This document shows, piece after piece, positions 19,046 through 28,673 of a stretch of 64,000 nucleotides of DNA. Positions within the stretch are counted from its first letter, which is position 1. Each line of letters starts with the position of its first letter. The notes under the pieces are model-generated. The model searched no databases. It saw only the letters and a list, made by a program, of their open reading frames with translations, and was not told the origin of the DNA. The position numbers and the translations under genes are program-made. The stretch spans positions 1-64,000 of the forward strand of contig NZ_JAENRR010000016.1 in the NCBI RefSeq assembly GCF_016612505.1, written 5' to 3'. The stretch is from Carboxylicivirga marina (lineage in GTDB: Bacteria; Bacteroidota; Bacteroidia; Bacteroidales; Marinilabiliaceae).

Positions 19046-19779
19046 TAGCTTGCTTTTCTATTTTCAAGATGATTGGTGAAATGGGCAAAATTGGCTTTCA
19101 AAAATTCGAAATCAGCAGCGCTAATCTCAAATTTTCCATACCATACGTATTCGTATTGGCGAATGATTTGAAGAAACTCTTGCTTTATCGACTTGTCATC
19201 CAGTTCAAAAAAATAATCCCTATCAGTTTTGAATGCATTCCATTGAATAAGACCTTTTCGATTTAGAGTACGCAATATTTGTAAGAATATTATCCGTGTA
19301 GCTTCGCGGTACGCCTGATTATTAATAAATACTTCGAGCATGTTATCAAGCTTCTGGTCTTCGATATTGGCCTTAGACTTTCCGAAGTTTAGCTGTGTTA
19401 CCTTAGTAGACTTTGAAAAAACGAAGAGCCCTTTTATTGGGATGCCTGCAATTTTAATAATAAGTGCCAGCAATGCTAATACTGCTGCAATAATTAATAA
19501 CCAGCCTAACACGGTAATACCTTCACCACTAACAGTGAAAAAGGAGGATACCCATCTTAATACTTTCGAGAGGATAGACTCCGGTTCTTTGACCAAATCG
19601 TATTTATACTCAGGTAATGCTCTGTAATAATTAACAGTATCAACACTTGGGCATCGGTAATTGACCACACTATTATCCCAGGCCTGTATACTATCAGATG
19701 CAAGCATTGCTCCATCGGCTTGCACATTAAATGCAAGTAATAGAATAGTAACGATAGATAGCAACCTGATTATCTTCAT
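19045..19779 (-). CDS. DUF4129-type membrane protein
   Basis: A 244-aa protein with a signal peptide (cleavage near NVQADG), a short periplasmic part, one TM segment (about residues 92-113, VLGWLLIIAAVLALLALIIK) and a C-terminal cytosolic helical domain with YREATRIIFLQILRTLNRKG, resembling DUF4129. In the MoxR/DUF58/DUF4350 cluster DUF4129 proteins usually take this position. The stop overlaps the next start by one base. The family is assigned by context and shape, not by a catalytic motif. Confidence 0.7.
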   Translation of the reverse strand: MKIIRLLSIVTILLLAFNVQADGAMLASDSIQAWDNSVVNYRCPSVDTVNYYRALPEYKYDLVKEPESILSKVLRWVSSFFTVSGEGITVLGWLLIIAAVLALLALIIKIAGIPIKGLFVFSKSTKVTQLNFGKSKANIEDQKLDNMLEVFINNQAYREATRIIFLQILRTLNRKGLIQWNAFKTDRDYFFELDDKSIKQEFLQIIRQYEYVWYGKFEISAADFEFLKANFAHFTNHLENRKAS

Positions 19780-19782
19780 TGT

Positions 19783-20655
19783 TTATGCTTGGTTTTCTTC
19801 CGATTGACCGATTTGGTTTATTTTATCCATGATACTTTGCGAGCCATCAGTTGCACTAAGGCTAAAGTATTGAAAACCGATAATGGTGTACAATACAATG
19901 TAAAGCATATAAGTGCCTACCGTTGAAATAATGGAGAAGATACTTAATGAAATATGGTTAATTTCAGGAGCGCCACCTTGTGCTGTCGTAACGCCTTGAA
20001 CAATACCATATACTACTGCTGGCATGCCAAACACCATAGATGCCATGGAAACGATTATATACGCAACGATTATTATTCCAAAGGTTATCCACCAGTTGTT
20101 ATTGATGAGTTTAAAGCATCGCCCCCAGTTAACAGAGAACCCATTTCTTTCAACTGTTTTTACAATAATTATCATGGATAAAGGAACAGCCATGTAGATG
20201 CCAGGGATAATGAAAAACAAGAATGCAAACAGCAAAACAATGCCTACAATAATATTATAACCTATAATTGGAAAGAAATCTTTGCACAAGGCTTTAATGA
20301 CATCTGCATTAGAAAAATTACCACGCCCATATTTATGATACATGGCCATGTATTCGTAGGTGATGCCTACAATTAACACATTTGATATCAGGCCAATGAG
20401 CATCATCAAGCCATAAATCCAAAAATTAGGAGCTTCTAAGTCAGGCGTATTATTTAATAAGCCCTGGAAATATACTTGCCAAACATCCACCGAGTGAAAT
20501 GCTGCCATTAAACTGCTCCCAACCAACGGAACGATGGTGTATAAAAATACCATGCTGAATAGCGGCTTAAATTCCTGTCGTATAAAACGGAAAGATGCAT
20601 TTAATACATCACTAAAGTCTCGTCGTTCACGAAGTATGAGTTCCTGTTGCTCCAT
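19783..20655 (-). CDS. Polytopic membrane protein of the MoxR/SpoIIM cluster
   Basis: A 290-aa integral membrane protein with about six hydrophobic segments, resembling the glycerophosphodiester-phosphodiesterase-type membrane domain. It has no catalytic motif. The N-terminus RERRDFSDVLNASFRFIRQE is amphipathic and cytosolic. It sits 3 bp from its downstream gene and 2 bp from its upstream gene, so it is part of one transcript with the SpoIIM-like and DUF4129-type genes. Role unknown; a structural subunit of the membrane complex is an inference. Confidence 0.65.
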   Translation of the reverse strand: MEQQELILRERRDFSDVLNASFRFIRQEFKPLFSMVFLYTIVPLVGSSLMAAFHSVDVWQVYFQGLLNNTPDLEAPNFWIYGLMMLIGLISNVLIVGITYEYMAMYHKYGRGNFSNADVIKALCKDFFPIIGYNIIVGIVLLFAFLFFIIPGIYMAVPLSMIIIVKTVERNGFSVNWGRCFKLINNNWWITFGIIIVAYIIVSMASMVFGMPAVVYGIVQGVTTAQGGAPEINHISLSIFSIISTVGTYMLYIVLYTIIGFQYFSLSATDGSQSIMDKINQIGQSEENQA

Positions 20656-20657
20656 TG

Positions 20658-21632
20658 TTAATTTATTTTGTCTGCTTTAAATTTTCTATAAACGATTTCA
20701 GGATAGATGAAAAAGTACCAAATAATAAATACGAAAGAAGCAAGAATGATAAAAATATTTAACCAATGCTCCATCGTATTATAATAGCGGGTTACAAAAC
20801 CCTCAATAAAACCTGCCACTATAAAAACAGGAACGAGGCCTATCATTATTTTAATTCCCTTTTTAACTCCATAAACAAAAGAATCTTTCCGTGGAAAAGT
20901 GCCAGGGAATAAGAGGTATTTACCCAATATTATACCTGCACCGCCAGCAAGAACAATCGCTGAAAGTTCTAGGGTTCCATGTATCATAATCGCATATGTT
21001 GAAACGCCCAGCAAGTTCTTTTGATAAAAGAAGGCTTGAAAAGCACCCACCATAACACCATTTCTAAATAATTGGAAAATTGAACCAAGCGGAGTGAGTA
21101 ATCCAAACAGGAATACATTAAAAGAAACAAACACATTATTGAATGTAATGGCAATAAACATTGGTGTTTCGGCCATTTGTCCGTATACCGCCATCGGGTC
21201 GCCTTTTTCGATGTTATTCAATGTCATGTTGACATATTGGTCACCCATTATCATGCGTACAAAGTCATCATTGGTGAGGGCCGATACAACTCCCAGTGCC
21301 CAGGCCGCCATAAATACCACAAGCGAAATAAGAAAGTACGGACGAGCTGAGCGCAGTATAAGTGGTAGTTCTGTTTTTATAAATGCAGGAATACGGCTGC
21401 CACGCTCTCGTTTATTTCGATATATTTCCTGGTGTGTTTTTTGCGAAAGGCTATTTAAGTATCTTAATGTGTGACTTCTGGGGTAGAAAGTGCGTGCAAA
21501 TGCTAAATCATCAGTTAACTGAATAAATTGATCAGCCAAGCTATCAGGGTTAACCTTTGATGGCTTTTTTAGTTGCTGTTCAAAAGTTTCCCAGCGGGCT
21601 TTATTGCGGTTAATAAATGTAATTTCCTTCAT
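20658..21632 (-). CDS. SpoIIM-like (stage II sporulation protein M) membrane protein
   Basis: A 324-aa protein with a soluble N-terminal helical domain (about residues 1-95) and five or six TM helices. The core FNNVFVSFNVFLFGLLTPLG and GTLELSAIVLAGGAGIILGK is characteristic of SpoIIM/DUF95 proteins. I start it at the ATG at 21632 (MKEITFINRNKARW), because the longer frame adds an atypical Cys-rich 31-residue leader. SpoIIM homologues outside spore formers go with RDD and MoxR genes, as here. First gene of the minus-strand cluster, divergent from the RDD gene. Confidence 0.85.
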   Translation of the reverse strand: MKEITFINRNKARWETFEQQLKKPSKVNPDSLADQFIQLTDDLAFARTFYPRSHTLRYLNSLSQKTHQEIYRNKRERGSRIPAFIKTELPLILRSARPYFLISLVVFMAAWALGVVSALTNDDFVRMIMGDQYVNMTLNNIEKGDPMAVYGQMAETPMFIAITFNNVFVSFNVFLFGLLTPLGSIFQLFRNGVMVGAFQAFFYQKNLLGVSTYAIMIHGTLELSAIVLAGGAGIILGKYLLFPGTFPRKDSFVYGVKKGIKIMIGLVPVFIVAGFIEGFVTRYYNTMEHWLNIFIILASFVFIIWYFFIYPEIVYRKFKADKIN

Positions 21633-21694
21633 TGGGCAGGTGCATGAGCATTGCGAATAAATGAATTTTTCTGCACATAAAAAACTTATTTTGC

Positions 21695-21702
21695 TACTTT
21701 TG
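21695..21702 (+). promoter_or_regulatory. Predicted -7 element TACTTTTG
   Basis: TAnnTTTG match in the divergent SpoIIM/RDD spacer, 40 bp before the RDD ATG. No clear -33 TTG at the right distance. Confidence 0.4.
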
Positions 21703-21742
21703 AACAGCAATATTACCAAAATCACTATTTCGTATATCAGAA

Positions 21743-22468
21743 ATGGAAAACCTTAGCATCTCTACTACGCAAAATGTCGATATTGATTATCAACTGGCAA
21801 GTGTTGGCGATCGAATTCTGGCCAATATCATTGATGTATTTATAAAAGCAAGCTATGCCATCGTAATAAGCTTACTCACTTTTCGACTAAATGATAGCGA
21901 ACCACAGTGGTGGTTGGGATTAATTATGTTACCGGTGGTTTTTTATAATTTACTGTGTGACTTGTTTTTAAGTGGACAAACGTTTGGTAAAATGCTAATG
22001 AAAATTAGAGTGGTACGGCTTGATGGTGGTGAGCTGAATTTTGGCGCCTGCTTTATTCGTTGGATTTTTCGCCTGGTTGACATTAGTTTTACCTATGGTG
22101 TTTGTGCTTTGCTTACTGTAGTAATTGGAGGTAAAGGACAGCGTGTTGGTGATTTAGCCGCCAAAACAACTGTTCTGAAAATTAATCCAAAAGGAAGTTT
22201 ATCAGGAACGGCTTATGTAGAGATAGAAAGTGATTATCAGCCCAAATATGCTGAAGTAAGCTTGCTTTCTGATAATGATATGCAAACCATCAAAGAAGTA
22301 TTATTGATTGCTTCGAAAGATAATTCATACAGCAGTATTGGAGCTCCGCACCCATTGGTGTTAAAAACAAAAGAGGTGGTGATTAAAAAAATGAAGATCA
22401 AAAGTAAGCAACCATCTAAAGAGTTTTTGAATACGGTATTAAAGGATTATAATTATTACCATCAATAA
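21743..22468 (+). CDS. RDD family membrane protein
   Basis: A 241-aa protein with the RDD domain: the founding motif region VGDRILANIIDVFI (about residues 20-33), two or three further TM helices, and LFLSGQTFGKMLMKIRVVR followed by GGKGQRVGDLAAKTTVLK. The last 75 residues are a soluble cytosolic tail rich in Lys and Ser. RDD proteins are proposed ion or small-molecule transporters. Divergently placed from the SpoIIM-like gene, it completes the conserved RDD/SpoIIM/DUF4129/MoxR/DUF58 neighbourhood. Confidence 0.9.
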   Translation: MENLSISTTQNVDIDYQLASVGDRILANIIDVFIKASYAIVISLLTFRLNDSEPQWWLGLIMLPVVFYNLLCDLFLSGQTFGKMLMKIRVVRLDGGELNFGACFIRWIFRLVDISFTYGVCALLTVVIGGKGQRVGDLAAKTTVLKINPKGSLSGTAYVEIESDYQPKYAEVSLLSDNDMQTIKEVLLIASKDNSYSSIGAPHPLVLKTKEVVIKKMKIKSKQPSKEFLNTVLKDYNYYHQ

Positions 22469-22498
22469 AAATGCGGTATTAAATGAATAACACCGCAT
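22469..22498. terminator. Bidirectional terminator-like hairpin
   Basis: ATGCGGTATT pairs with AACACCGCAT (nine of ten pairs) across a short AT loop. It sits between the convergent ends of the RDD gene and the zinc peptidase gene, with A/T-rich flanks on the RDD side. Confidence 0.6.
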
Positions 22499-22521
22499 CG
22501 TATATGTCAAATCTTCGTTAA

Positions 22522-23229
22522 TTAGTCTCGGCTACTTCCTAAAAATTGCATTACAAAAAATAACAGTGTGGCCAATGCCGATAATGCAGCAACTACATAA
22601 GTGTAAGCAGCCCATTTAAGTGCATCCTTTGCTTTGTCGTGCGTATCATGTGTTGTTATGCCAGCCGTATTAAGCCAGGCAAGTGCTCTTTTACTGGCAT
22701 CAATTTCTACCGGTAAGGTGATGAACGCAAATAGAGTAAATACACCATAACAAGCAATGATGATTTGTAAAGCCAGATTCGGGCTAAAAAAACTATCTAT
22801 GGCAAATACACCAAATATCATGGCATAAAACATGATATTTAAAATCTTCGAACTAACATTCTGGATAGGTACCATTGCCGAGCGAAACTCCAAAAAGGGA
22901 TAACTGTTCGCGTGCTGTATGGCGTGACCGGTTTCGTGTGCAGCAACTGCCGCCGACGCAACACTACGTCCATTGTATACTTCAGGGCTTAGATTAATAG
23001 TACGCGAGGCTGGGTTGTAATGATCACTTAAGCGACCTTGAACACAATTAATCTGAACGTTCATTAAACCATTCTGTTGTAGCATCTTTGCTGCTACTTC
23101 TTTGCCCGTCATACCATGGTTAATAGGTATTTGCGAGTATTTTTTGAATTTATTTTTTAGCCTTGAGCTTACTATCCAGCTAAGGAGTGCAAAGCCAATA
23201 AAAATTATTAATAAAACTGGTGAAAACAT
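22522..23229 (-). CDS. YugP-type membrane zinc metallopeptidase
   Basis: A 235-aa protein with an N-terminal TM helix (about residues 3-20), the zinc site VAAHETGHAIQHA (about 91-103, HExxH-type), and two or three C-terminal TM helices. A Glu downstream in LPVEIDASKRAL (about 172-183) is the likely third ligand, as in the YugP/DUF2268-like family. Probably a membrane-embedded protease of unknown substrate. Monocistronic, convergent with the RDD gene. Confidence 0.9.
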   Translation of the reverse strand: MFSPVLLIIFIGFALLSWIVSSRLKNKFKKYSQIPINHGMTGKEVAAKMLQQNGLMNVQINCVQGRLSDHYNPASRTINLSPEVYNGRSVASAAVAAHETGHAIQHANSYPFLEFRSAMVPIQNVSSKILNIMFYAMIFGVFAIDSFFSPNLALQIIIACYGVFTLFAFITLPVEIDASKRALAWLNTAGITTHDTHDKAKDALKWAAYTYVVAALSALATLLFFVMQFLGSSRD

Positions 23230-23274
23230 AGTCTATAATTTAGACGATTTCCATAACAAAAATGTTGCCAATTA

Positions 23275-26200
23275 TTATTTTGGCAGATGAACATTAAACG
23301 TCGTTCCTTCGCCAACTGTGCTTGCACAATTAATGGAGCCACTAATGTTATCGAGGTAACGTTTTACGATGTACAATCCAAGGCCTGATGATGCTGTGCC
23401 TGGCTTATTACTCGCTTGTACTTTTTTGTATTTGGTAAATAAATCCGGGATAAGGGATTCTTCAATTCCGGGACCCTCATCACCGATGCTTATGCTTACA
23501 TCCTCATCTTCAGAAGAGATGGTAATGGTTATATTCGATTCGTCTGGTGAAAACTTAATAGCATTTGAAAGAAGGTTTGATAATATCTTCTCTAATATCG
23601 TATAGTCAGACTCTACGATTACCTCACTAATTTCCCATTGGATATTTATTTCTCTTTCGGTCAGTGTATTTGTGTATTGAGCCGCCACTTCCTGCATCAG
23701 CTTCGATACTGGAAATTGACTTTTGTTAATGGCAAATGTGCTTTTTTCGAGTCGCTTAATCTCACTTACCTGATTCACCATTTCTTTAATTTGCCATAAG
23801 GCGTCAAACACATACTGTAATGCTTCATCTTTTTCCGCTTCTTCAATATTGTCCTCATTTTTAAGGCTACTGATTAAGGCTACAGATGATGTAATTGGTC
23901 GCTCAATCTCCTTTGTAAAGAGTGAGATTAGGTGGTTGTTTTCCTGATTTAATCGGTCAACATCACTTTGTTGCTTCAGTATCAGCTGATTTTGCTCAAA
24001 AGCATTCTTGTTAATCTCTTCAAGCGATAGTTGTTGCTCTTCTAATCTGCTGAAAGCATTGGCATTCTCCCAGGCAATACTGGTGTATATGCTAATATTG
24101 CGCATGAAATTCAGGTGATACGAACTGTAGGCTTTTTTATCAGCGCTTTGAACAGTAATAACCCCAAAAGGAGCGCCATTGACTTTAAGAGGAATGTAGA
24201 TTATTGACTGACTGTTAATATCACCTGGAACAGGACGTATCTCTTGCACATAGTTCTTATACTCATTGTCAAAGTCGTTGATAAATATTTCCTTATCCTT
24301 GATTAGGCTATGTATCGCCAGCCGTTCAACATCATCAAGCGGGAAGGTTAAAAAAGGCATTCGCTCACCTTTTAAGATAACATTGTTAAAGTCAAGTGAG
24401 TTGGTCTTTTGTACATAAAGCCCTACGCCAAACAAGTAGGTATCCATAATCTCACTCGCTGCCTTATATACCAGATCAAATATACTGTCAGTTGACAAAT
24501 TGGCAGTCAGAATTTTGCCTATCTCTGTCAGTTTCTCTAAATCAGTCAGTGAACTGGAAATGGATTTTGCTTGTTTCTCAATTTTACTATTCTGTTGTTT
24601 TAGCTTCTCATTTTGAAGCGAAATCTCTTTCTTCTGAAGGTTAATCTCTTTTGTTTTAGAACTGATTAACGTTTCCAGTTCAAAGCGAAGCGCTTTTGTT
24701 CGCTGTTGCCACGAAATAATTAATGCAGCAAGAAGTCCCATTATCAACACAATAATGAGTGCCCTAAAGGAAGTTGTTCGATACCATTCCGGATGGATGC
24801 TGAATTCATAAATAGCACCCTCTTCATTCCAGATATTGCTATTGTTGGCAGCACTTACTCTAAAGGTATAATCGCCTGAAGGTAAAGATGGATAAGCTAC
24901 TGTGTTGCTTGAGCCTTCTATCCATTCTGTTTCAATTGGTTCAAGTCGCCATCGGTATTTAATCTTTTCAGGAACAGAATAACAAAGTGCATCAAATGTA
25001 AATGAGATATTACTGTCAGAACTTGAGAGGTTTAACCTGTCAGGAATGCCAAACCATGGTACAATAGAGTCAAAAGCACTTGTGTATTCCTTCGATTGCC
25101 AGTCAGGACGTTTGTATGACAATTCAATATCTCTGATGTAAATATTAGGCGCTAAAAAATTTGTGCGTTTTTCCATTGGGTTGTATCGCATTGCCCCTTT
25201 TATGGTGCCAAACCATAAATGCCCTTCATTGTCAAGCAAATTGGCAGTGCCATTATTTTCTATCCCAATAAATCCATCGTGCTTGTCGTAATGGATTACA
25301 TCAATAACACTTCCAGAAGTGGAAATACTTATTTTATCGATACCATTTTGAGCACCGGCAAATACATTTCCATCTATATCTGAAATGACTGAATAGATAT
25401 TGTCGCTCGACAATCCTTTTTCAGTATCAAATACTTTCCAGTTTTCTCCATCATACCTAATTAAGCCGTTTGTGTATGTGGCAAACCAAATGTTTCCGGC
25501 TTTATCTTCGGTACTTTGTAAGATATATGAAGACGCAATTTGTTGTCCTTCGGTAAATTGACTAAACTTTCCCTTGTCATACAATGTAATGCCTCTGCCT
25601 GATGAAAGCCATAATCGGTTTTTACTATCAGAATAAATATGAAAGATGGTATTATCCTGCATATTTGAGTTATAGGTGTTGTAGAATGTTGCTTTCCCTT
25701 TGTGGCTTTTAATAATCCCATGTTTGTAGGTGGCAAAAAAGAAAGTGTCTTTCTGAACAACAATATCACTGATTGGCTGATCCTTTTTCCATCCGTATTG
25801 TTCATTAACCGGATGCATTTTCGAGCCATTAAATTCCCACAGGCCATTCATTGTCGCCATTAGAATGTTGCCATTACTAAGCTCATAAAATTCTTTGATG
25901 GCTGCTAAATCTGGTAATTTATTGTTTGGGTACTGTTTAATCGTTTGGTTTTTTAAGGTGTTAAAACCACCTTCGCTATCGGCTAAATAATAGGTGCCTT
26001 TAGAATCCTGATAGATGGAACGAATAATATCATCGGTTAAACCATTGCTTCGATTTAACGATACAAATAAATTACCACTATACCTTACTAATCCCGCACC
26101 GAGCGTACCGAGCCAAATGTTCCCTTCGGCATCTTGCAAGATGTTAAATACCATGTTAATTGGCAGGCCGTTATTTTTATTGAAATGTTGCCACCCCTCT

Positions 26201-27060
26201 TTTTTGCTGAATTTGGCAACTCCTCCATTTTCTAATATGAACCAATAGGTGCCTTCTCTATCTTGAAAGCCTTTAAAAATAACTGATTGGGCTATTTCAT
26301 CGGGCACTTTAATGACTTTATCGCCTTTGCCATCGATGTGAATAATTAACTGATGCTCATCACCTGGCCCCATTAGCGAAAGCCAAAGGTGGTTGTTCCT
26401 ATCTCTAAATAAAGGATAGCGAAATACGCGCTTATCTTTAGCTATAAGGCCATTGTCATAAGGTTCTAATGTATTGTTTTGTAATATCAGAAGTTGCTTT
26501 GATGTGGCGAGTAACAAACCATTTTTACTGTCAGGTAATATTTTATAGATGGGACCTTTTTCGATTAGTTGCTCTTTGAGTGATTCGGTCATATCGATCA
26601 CTTTAGAGTGTTCTACTTTATAGAGGCGTCGTTCACCAGAAATCATCCGGGCAAGACACCAGATACTGCCGTCAAGAGTTTCGCAAAAAGTAACATTATC
26701 GGTAAAAATGGTAGTATCCGATGAAAGAACAGGATTGAACTTTAATCCATCGTATCGTTGAATGCCTTTGGGGTTAGCAACCCATAAGTTGTAGTCACTA
26801 TCATGGATGATGCCCAATATGATATTATCAAATAAACCATCCTTTTTGGTATATACCTCAAAATTTTTACCGTTGAAGCGACACAGTCCACCACCATTTG
26901 TCCCCACCCATAAGTAGCCAAACTGGTCTTCAGCCATAGAAGCAACTTCCGACTGCGGCAACCCTTCTTCCAAAGAGTACTGCTTAAAGTGGAAATGTTG
27001 TGCTTCACTAAATTGAAAAACCAGCCAAAATATTAGTGTGATTATTAAGGACTGTCTCAT
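23275..27060 (-). CDS. Reg_prop/Y_Y_Y sensor histidine kinase-like protein without H-box histidine
   Basis: A 1261-aa one-protein sensor. After a signal peptide come two seven-bladed Reg_prop propellers (about residues 25-680, repeated GNIWLGT/GHLWFGT strands), a Y_Y_Y domain (about 690-755), one TM helix (about 762-782), a coiled coil, a GAF domain (about 840-1007), a DHp-like helix pair and a HATPase domain (about 1140-1261). N box NLLSNAIKFSP, G1 DEGPGIEE and G2 SGLGLYIVK are intact. The H box, normally SHELRxPL, reads TKEIERPI, so the phospho-accepting His is Lys (about residue 1050). No receiver or DNA-binding domain follows. It may signal by another route or be a decoy. Confidence 0.9.
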   Translation of the reverse strand: MRQSLIITLIFWLVFQFSEAQHFHFKQYSLEEGLPQSEVASMAEDQFGYLWVGTNGGGLCRFNGKNFEVYTKKDGLFDNIILGIIHDSDYNLWVANPKGIQRYDGLKFNPVLSSDTTIFTDNVTFCETLDGSIWCLARMISGERRLYKVEHSKVIDMTESLKEQLIEKGPIYKILPDSKNGLLLATSKQLLILQNNTLEPYDNGLIAKDKRVFRYPLFRDRNNHLWLSLMGPGDEHQLIIHIDGKGDKVIKVPDEIAQSVIFKGFQDREGTYWFILENGGVAKFSKKEGWQHFNKNNGLPINMVFNILQDAEGNIWLGTLGAGLVRYSGNLFVSLNRSNGLTDDIIRSIYQDSKGTYYLADSEGGFNTLKNQTIKQYPNNKLPDLAAIKEFYELSNGNILMATMNGLWEFNGSKMHPVNEQYGWKKDQPISDIVVQKDTFFFATYKHGIIKSHKGKATFYNTYNSNMQDNTIFHIYSDSKNRLWLSSGRGITLYDKGKFSQFTEGQQIASSYILQSTEDKAGNIWFATYTNGLIRYDGENWKVFDTEKGLSSDNIYSVISDIDGNVFAGAQNGIDKISISTSGSVIDVIHYDKHDGFIGIENNGTANLLDNEGHLWFGTIKGAMRYNPMEKRTNFLAPNIYIRDIELSYKRPDWQSKEYTSAFDSIVPWFGIPDRLNLSSSDSNISFTFDALCYSVPEKIKYRWRLEPIETEWIEGSSNTVAYPSLPSGDYTFRVSAANNSNIWNEEGAIYEFSIHPEWYRTTSFRALIIVLIMGLLAALIISWQQRTKALRFELETLISSKTKEINLQKKEISLQNEKLKQQNSKIEKQAKSISSSLTDLEKLTEIGKILTANLSTDSIFDLVYKAASEIMDTYLFGVGLYVQKTNSLDFNNVILKGERMPFLTFPLDDVERLAIHSLIKDKEIFINDFDNEYKNYVQEIRPVPGDINSQSIIYIPLKVNGAPFGVITVQSADKKAYSSYHLNFMRNISIYTSIAWENANAFSRLEEQQLSLEEINKNAFEQNQLILKQQSDVDRLNQENNHLISLFTKEIERPITSSVALISSLKNEDNIEEAEKDEALQYVFDALWQIKEMVNQVSEIKRLEKSTFAINKSQFPVSKLMQEVAAQYTNTLTEREINIQWEISEVIVESDYTILEKILSNLLSNAIKFSPDESNITITISSEDEDVSISIGDEGPGIEESLIPDLFTKYKKVQASNKPGTASSGLGLYIVKRYLDNISGSINCASTVGEGTTFNVHLPK

Positions 27061-27170
27061 GGGTTTGTTATTACCTGATAAATATACCGTTTTACTATAA
27101 GCTTCACAAATGACTTTTATTAATTAGCTATTAATTGCCTGGAAATGCAATATTGTTGTTAATTAATACT

Positions 27171-28673
27171 TTAGAAGCGGAAATAGATAAAAGGCAGTAA
27201 GGTGCTTTGGTGAAGCGTATAGATTAAATATAGCGTGATAGATGTAAATATGATTTTAACTAACAAGGGGGCCTTAATGAATCGAATTTTACTTCTCTTA
27301 AGGAAACGTTCGGGTAACCAATGTAACAAGTAACCTATCAGAAGTAAGGCTAAAAGATATGGTATTGAACTTAGAACAGCCCACATGCTAAAAGGCATAA
27401 AGGCACGATGAATACGATCGAGAATAATCTGCAGGTTATGCAAAGAATCAACCCTGAAAATAATCCATGTAAAGGCCACGAAGTTAAAAGTGATAAACCA
27501 TCCGATGGGTTTTAATAGGAGATAATCCTTTTTTATGAATCCGTTAATCAGGCGATTCATCATTAAGCCAAAACCGTGCAATCCACCCCAAACAATGTAT
27601 TTTAAGGCTGCGCCATGCCATAGCCCACCTAATAACATTGTTAGCATAAGGTTGATAAGAGTTCTTAAATTTCCTTTTCGATTTCCTCCTAATGGGATAT
27701 ATAAGTAATCGCGCAACCAACTTGATAAGCTCATGTGCCAGCGCCTCCAGAAGTCGGATAATGATATGGCTTTATAAGGGTGGTTAAAGTTTTTGGGCAG
27801 GCGGAAGCCTAATAATAATGCTACACCAAGAGCAATGTCGGTATAGCCAGAAAAGTCGCAGTAGATCTGAAGTGTATAGGCATAAATGGCAAGTATTATT
27901 TCAAAACCTGAATACGAAATAGGGTGCTCAAAAACTCTGTCGACCAGATTAACTGACAGGAAATCGGAAATCAGCATCTTTTTAAATAGGCCGCCTATAA
28001 TTAAAAGGATTGACCACCAAATCCATTTTTCTGATAATACCAATTGTTTGTATATCTGAGGGATAAAATGTTTGGCTCTTACAATTGGACCGGCAATTAA
28101 CTGAGGAAAAAAGGATACGTAAAAGCCAAAATCGACGATGTTAGTTACCGGTTTTAACTCTTTGCGATAAACATCAATGGTGTAACTGATGGTTTGAAAG
28201 GTAAAAAATGAGATGCCGACAGGTAGAATTATCTTATCGATATTAAAACTGGTTCCAAAAAGATTATTTGAAAAAGCTGCAAGAAAATCATAGGTCTTTA
28301 TGTCGGTAGCGTAAAACTGTTCAAAAACATCAATCAGAAAATAGGTGTATTTGAAATAGCCCAGTACCCCCAAGTTGATGATTAAACTTATTCCTACTAA
28401 TAATCGCCGGATTGCTTTTCTTGAATTATAGTGTAAGGCTCTGCCGATGCTGTAATCAACAATGGTAGATATAATTAATAGACTAAAAAAGTAACCTCCG
28501 GTCTTATAGTAAAAGAATAGGCTGGCCATCAGGAGGAAAGCAATGCGAACAATTCTTTTTTTGTAAAGTATAAAGTTAAATATCAGAATGGCACCAAAGA
28601 ATAGCCAAAACCCTATGTGTGTAAATAGGAAAATATCGGATTGTGCCAGCAACTCTTTTATAAACTCAATCAT
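27171..28673 (-). CDS. MBOAT-family O-acyltransferase (AlgI-like)
   Basis: A 500-aa polytopic membrane O-acyltransferase. The catalytic region GGLWHGAALKYIVWGGLHG (about residues 357-375) has the conserved His pair, and FNHPYKAISLSDFWRRWHMS is the AlgI/DltB active-site loop. The start is the ATG at 28673, which overlaps the TGA of the upstream SGNH gene as ATGA. It should pass acyl groups across the membrane to the SGNH partner for O-acetylation of an exported polysaccharide or peptidoglycan. The target polymer is not shown here. Confidence 0.93.
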   Translation of the reverse strand: MIEFIKELLAQSDIFLFTHIGFWLFFGAILIFNFILYKKRIVRIAFLLMASLFFYYKTGGYFFSLLIISTIVDYSIGRALHYNSRKAIRRLLVGISLIINLGVLGYFKYTYFLIDVFEQFYATDIKTYDFLAAFSNNLFGTSFNIDKIILPVGISFFTFQTISYTIDVYRKELKPVTNIVDFGFYVSFFPQLIAGPIVRAKHFIPQIYKQLVLSEKWIWWSILLIIGGLFKKMLISDFLSVNLVDRVFEHPISYSGFEIILAIYAYTLQIYCDFSGYTDIALGVALLLGFRLPKNFNHPYKAISLSDFWRRWHMSLSSWLRDYLYIPLGGNRKGNLRTLINLMLTMLLGGLWHGAALKYIVWGGLHGFGLMMNRLINGFIKKDYLLLKPIGWFITFNFVAFTWIIFRVDSLHNLQIILDRIHRAFMPFSMWAVLSSIPYLLALLLIGYLLHWLPERFLKRSKIRFIKAPLLVKIIFTSITLYLIYTLHQSTLLPFIYFRF

